6,496 bases of DNA, from assembly GCA_902772685.1 (NCBI GenBank), contig CACYBO010000059.1:1-6496 (forward strand). Direction: 5' to 3'. A program made the translations under genes and the position numbers. Position 1 is the stretch's first letter. Every line of letters starts with the position of its first letter. Positions 5,955 to 6,496 of this stretch are shown piece by piece. Origin of the DNA: an uncultured Eubacteriales bacterium (GTDB taxonomy: Bacteria; Bacillota; Clostridia; Peptostreptococcales; Anaerovoracaceae). Under the pieces are notes generated by a model, which was given only the letters and a program-made list of their open reading frames with translations, did not search any database and was not told where the DNA came from.

Positions 5955-6496
5955 ATGAGCATCAACGATATTTACATCAGAACATTTGAAGACCTGAAGG
6001 CGGCCGTGCAGGAACTGGGATTTCTGCCGTACTTCACGAACTCTGTTTCCGGGTTTTCGATTGAGGAGCATGTGGATCCGCGGGTGTGGTTTGGAGATGA
6101 GCCCGGTACATGGGAGTGGAAGGGGCCGGTGATCAATGACCTGCAATGTGCTTACGGAAAGTTTTTTGAGCGGAAGGCAGTTTACATCAGCAGGGATTGG
6201 TTTCCGGACTTTGCGAACTACCGCCGGAACGGGTATGACTTCGACGCCCGGTATGAAGACGGATTGGCACCCTATAAAGATAAGATCCTGTATGAACTTG
6301 TGGCAAAGAACAGTCCGATTCTCTCGAAACATCTTAAAGCAATCGGCGATTACAGGAAGGGCGGCAACAAAGGCTTTGATACCCGGATTACCCGTCTGCA
6401 GTCGCAAGGGTATGTAGTCATCAGTGACTTTGTGTATATGGTTGACAAACACGGCAAGGAATACGGTTGGGGCGTTGCGGAATACGCCACACCGGA
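5955..6496 (+). CDS. AlkZ-related protein (3' end outside window)
   Basis: ATG 5955 opens a frame that stays open to the window edge (180 codons plus 2 nt), beginning MSINDIYIRTFEDLKAAVQE. It has the conserved blocks I recall for proteins annotated AlkZ-related: GFLPYFTN and GFSIEEHVDP near residues 22-42, WEWKGPVI (about 53-60), YGKFFERKAVYIS (about 67-79), WFPDFANYRRNGYDFDARY (about 81-99), and later LSKHLK, a TRLQSQGYVVISDF strand-helix segment and EYGWGVAEY. AlkZ proper is a winged-helix DNA glycosylase that unhooks DNA interstrand crosslinks. Whether this subgroup has glycosylase activity is not known from the sequence. The start lies 6 nt after the preceding stop with only a weak purine stretch upstream, so translation is probably coupled to the GNAT-thioredoxin gene. 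A long open frame on the opposite strand here is a shadow. Confidence 0.82.
   Translation, partial: MSINDIYIRTFEDLKAAVQELGFLPYFTNSVSGFSIEEHVDPRVWFGDEPGTWEWKGPVINDLQCAYGKFFERKAVYISRDWFPDFANYRRNGYDFDARYEDGLAPYKDKILYELVAKNSPILSKHLKAIGDYRKGGNKGFDTRITRLQSQGYVVISDFVYMVDKHGKEYGWGVAEYATP

Noticed and set aside
5640..6452. 270-codon open frame on the minus strand, opposite the GNAT-thioredoxin and AlkZ-related genes
   Set aside because: The plus strand here encodes two recognisable families with conserved motifs. The minus-strand product has no recognisable domain and no ribosome-binding context, and is best explained as a codon-usage shadow.

Overview
This window looks like part of the chromosome of an anaerobic Gram-positive bacterium (Bacillota, probably Clostridia). 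The evidence is a sortase-type surface protein built from Cna-B/pilin isopeptide folds, TATAAT-type -10 boxes with TGn extensions, AGGAG ribosome-binding sites, strong intrinsic terminators, and Lin0512-family and AlkZ-related genes of the kind found in that group. The genus cannot be settled from the sequence. Everything recognised is on the + strand. No RNA gene, CRISPR array, insertion sequence or phage gene is visible.

Region 1 (1-3121): the 3' part of a large cell-wall-anchored adhesin or fimbrial-type protein. It enters from outside the window, so the signal peptide and true start are missing. It is a string of beta-sandwich domains: two adhesin-like modules, a SpaA/Cna-B domain, a further isopeptide-type domain, two nearly identical 106-residue tandem repeats, and a Spy0128/FctA-type pilin domain. 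It ends in an unusual sorting signal (RPGTG, not LPXTG), a membrane helix and a basic tail. The tandem-repeat block is a GC island inside an AT-richer gene. A strong hairpin terminator closes the unit.

Region 2 (3122-4832): a single-gene unit encoding a YtcJ-type metal-dependent amidohydrolase. Its only visible promoter is an extended -10 ending 7 nt before the ATG, with no Shine-Dalgarno sequence, so the mRNA is predicted to be leaderless. It has its own terminator.

Region 3 (4833-6496): a new extended -10 promoter leads into a Lin0512-family protein whose start overlaps the stop of a possible 19-codon leader ORF. A 132-bp spacer follows, carrying a -10 box surrounded by repeated TCAGC half-sites (candidate operator). 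Then come two closely coupled genes, 6 nt apart: a fusion of a YjdJ-type GNAT acetyltransferase domain with a CPYC thioredoxin/glutaredoxin-like domain, and an AlkZ-related protein that runs off the right edge.

The adhesin, the amidohydrolase and the small-gene cluster are separated by terminators and look like independent units. The most noteworthy items are the predicted leaderless amidohydrolase mRNA, the GNAT-thioredoxin fusion and its coupling to the AlkZ-related gene, the half-site cluster upstream of that pair, and the GC-rich repeat cassette in the adhesin. No clearly new multi-gene defence or mobile system is evident.
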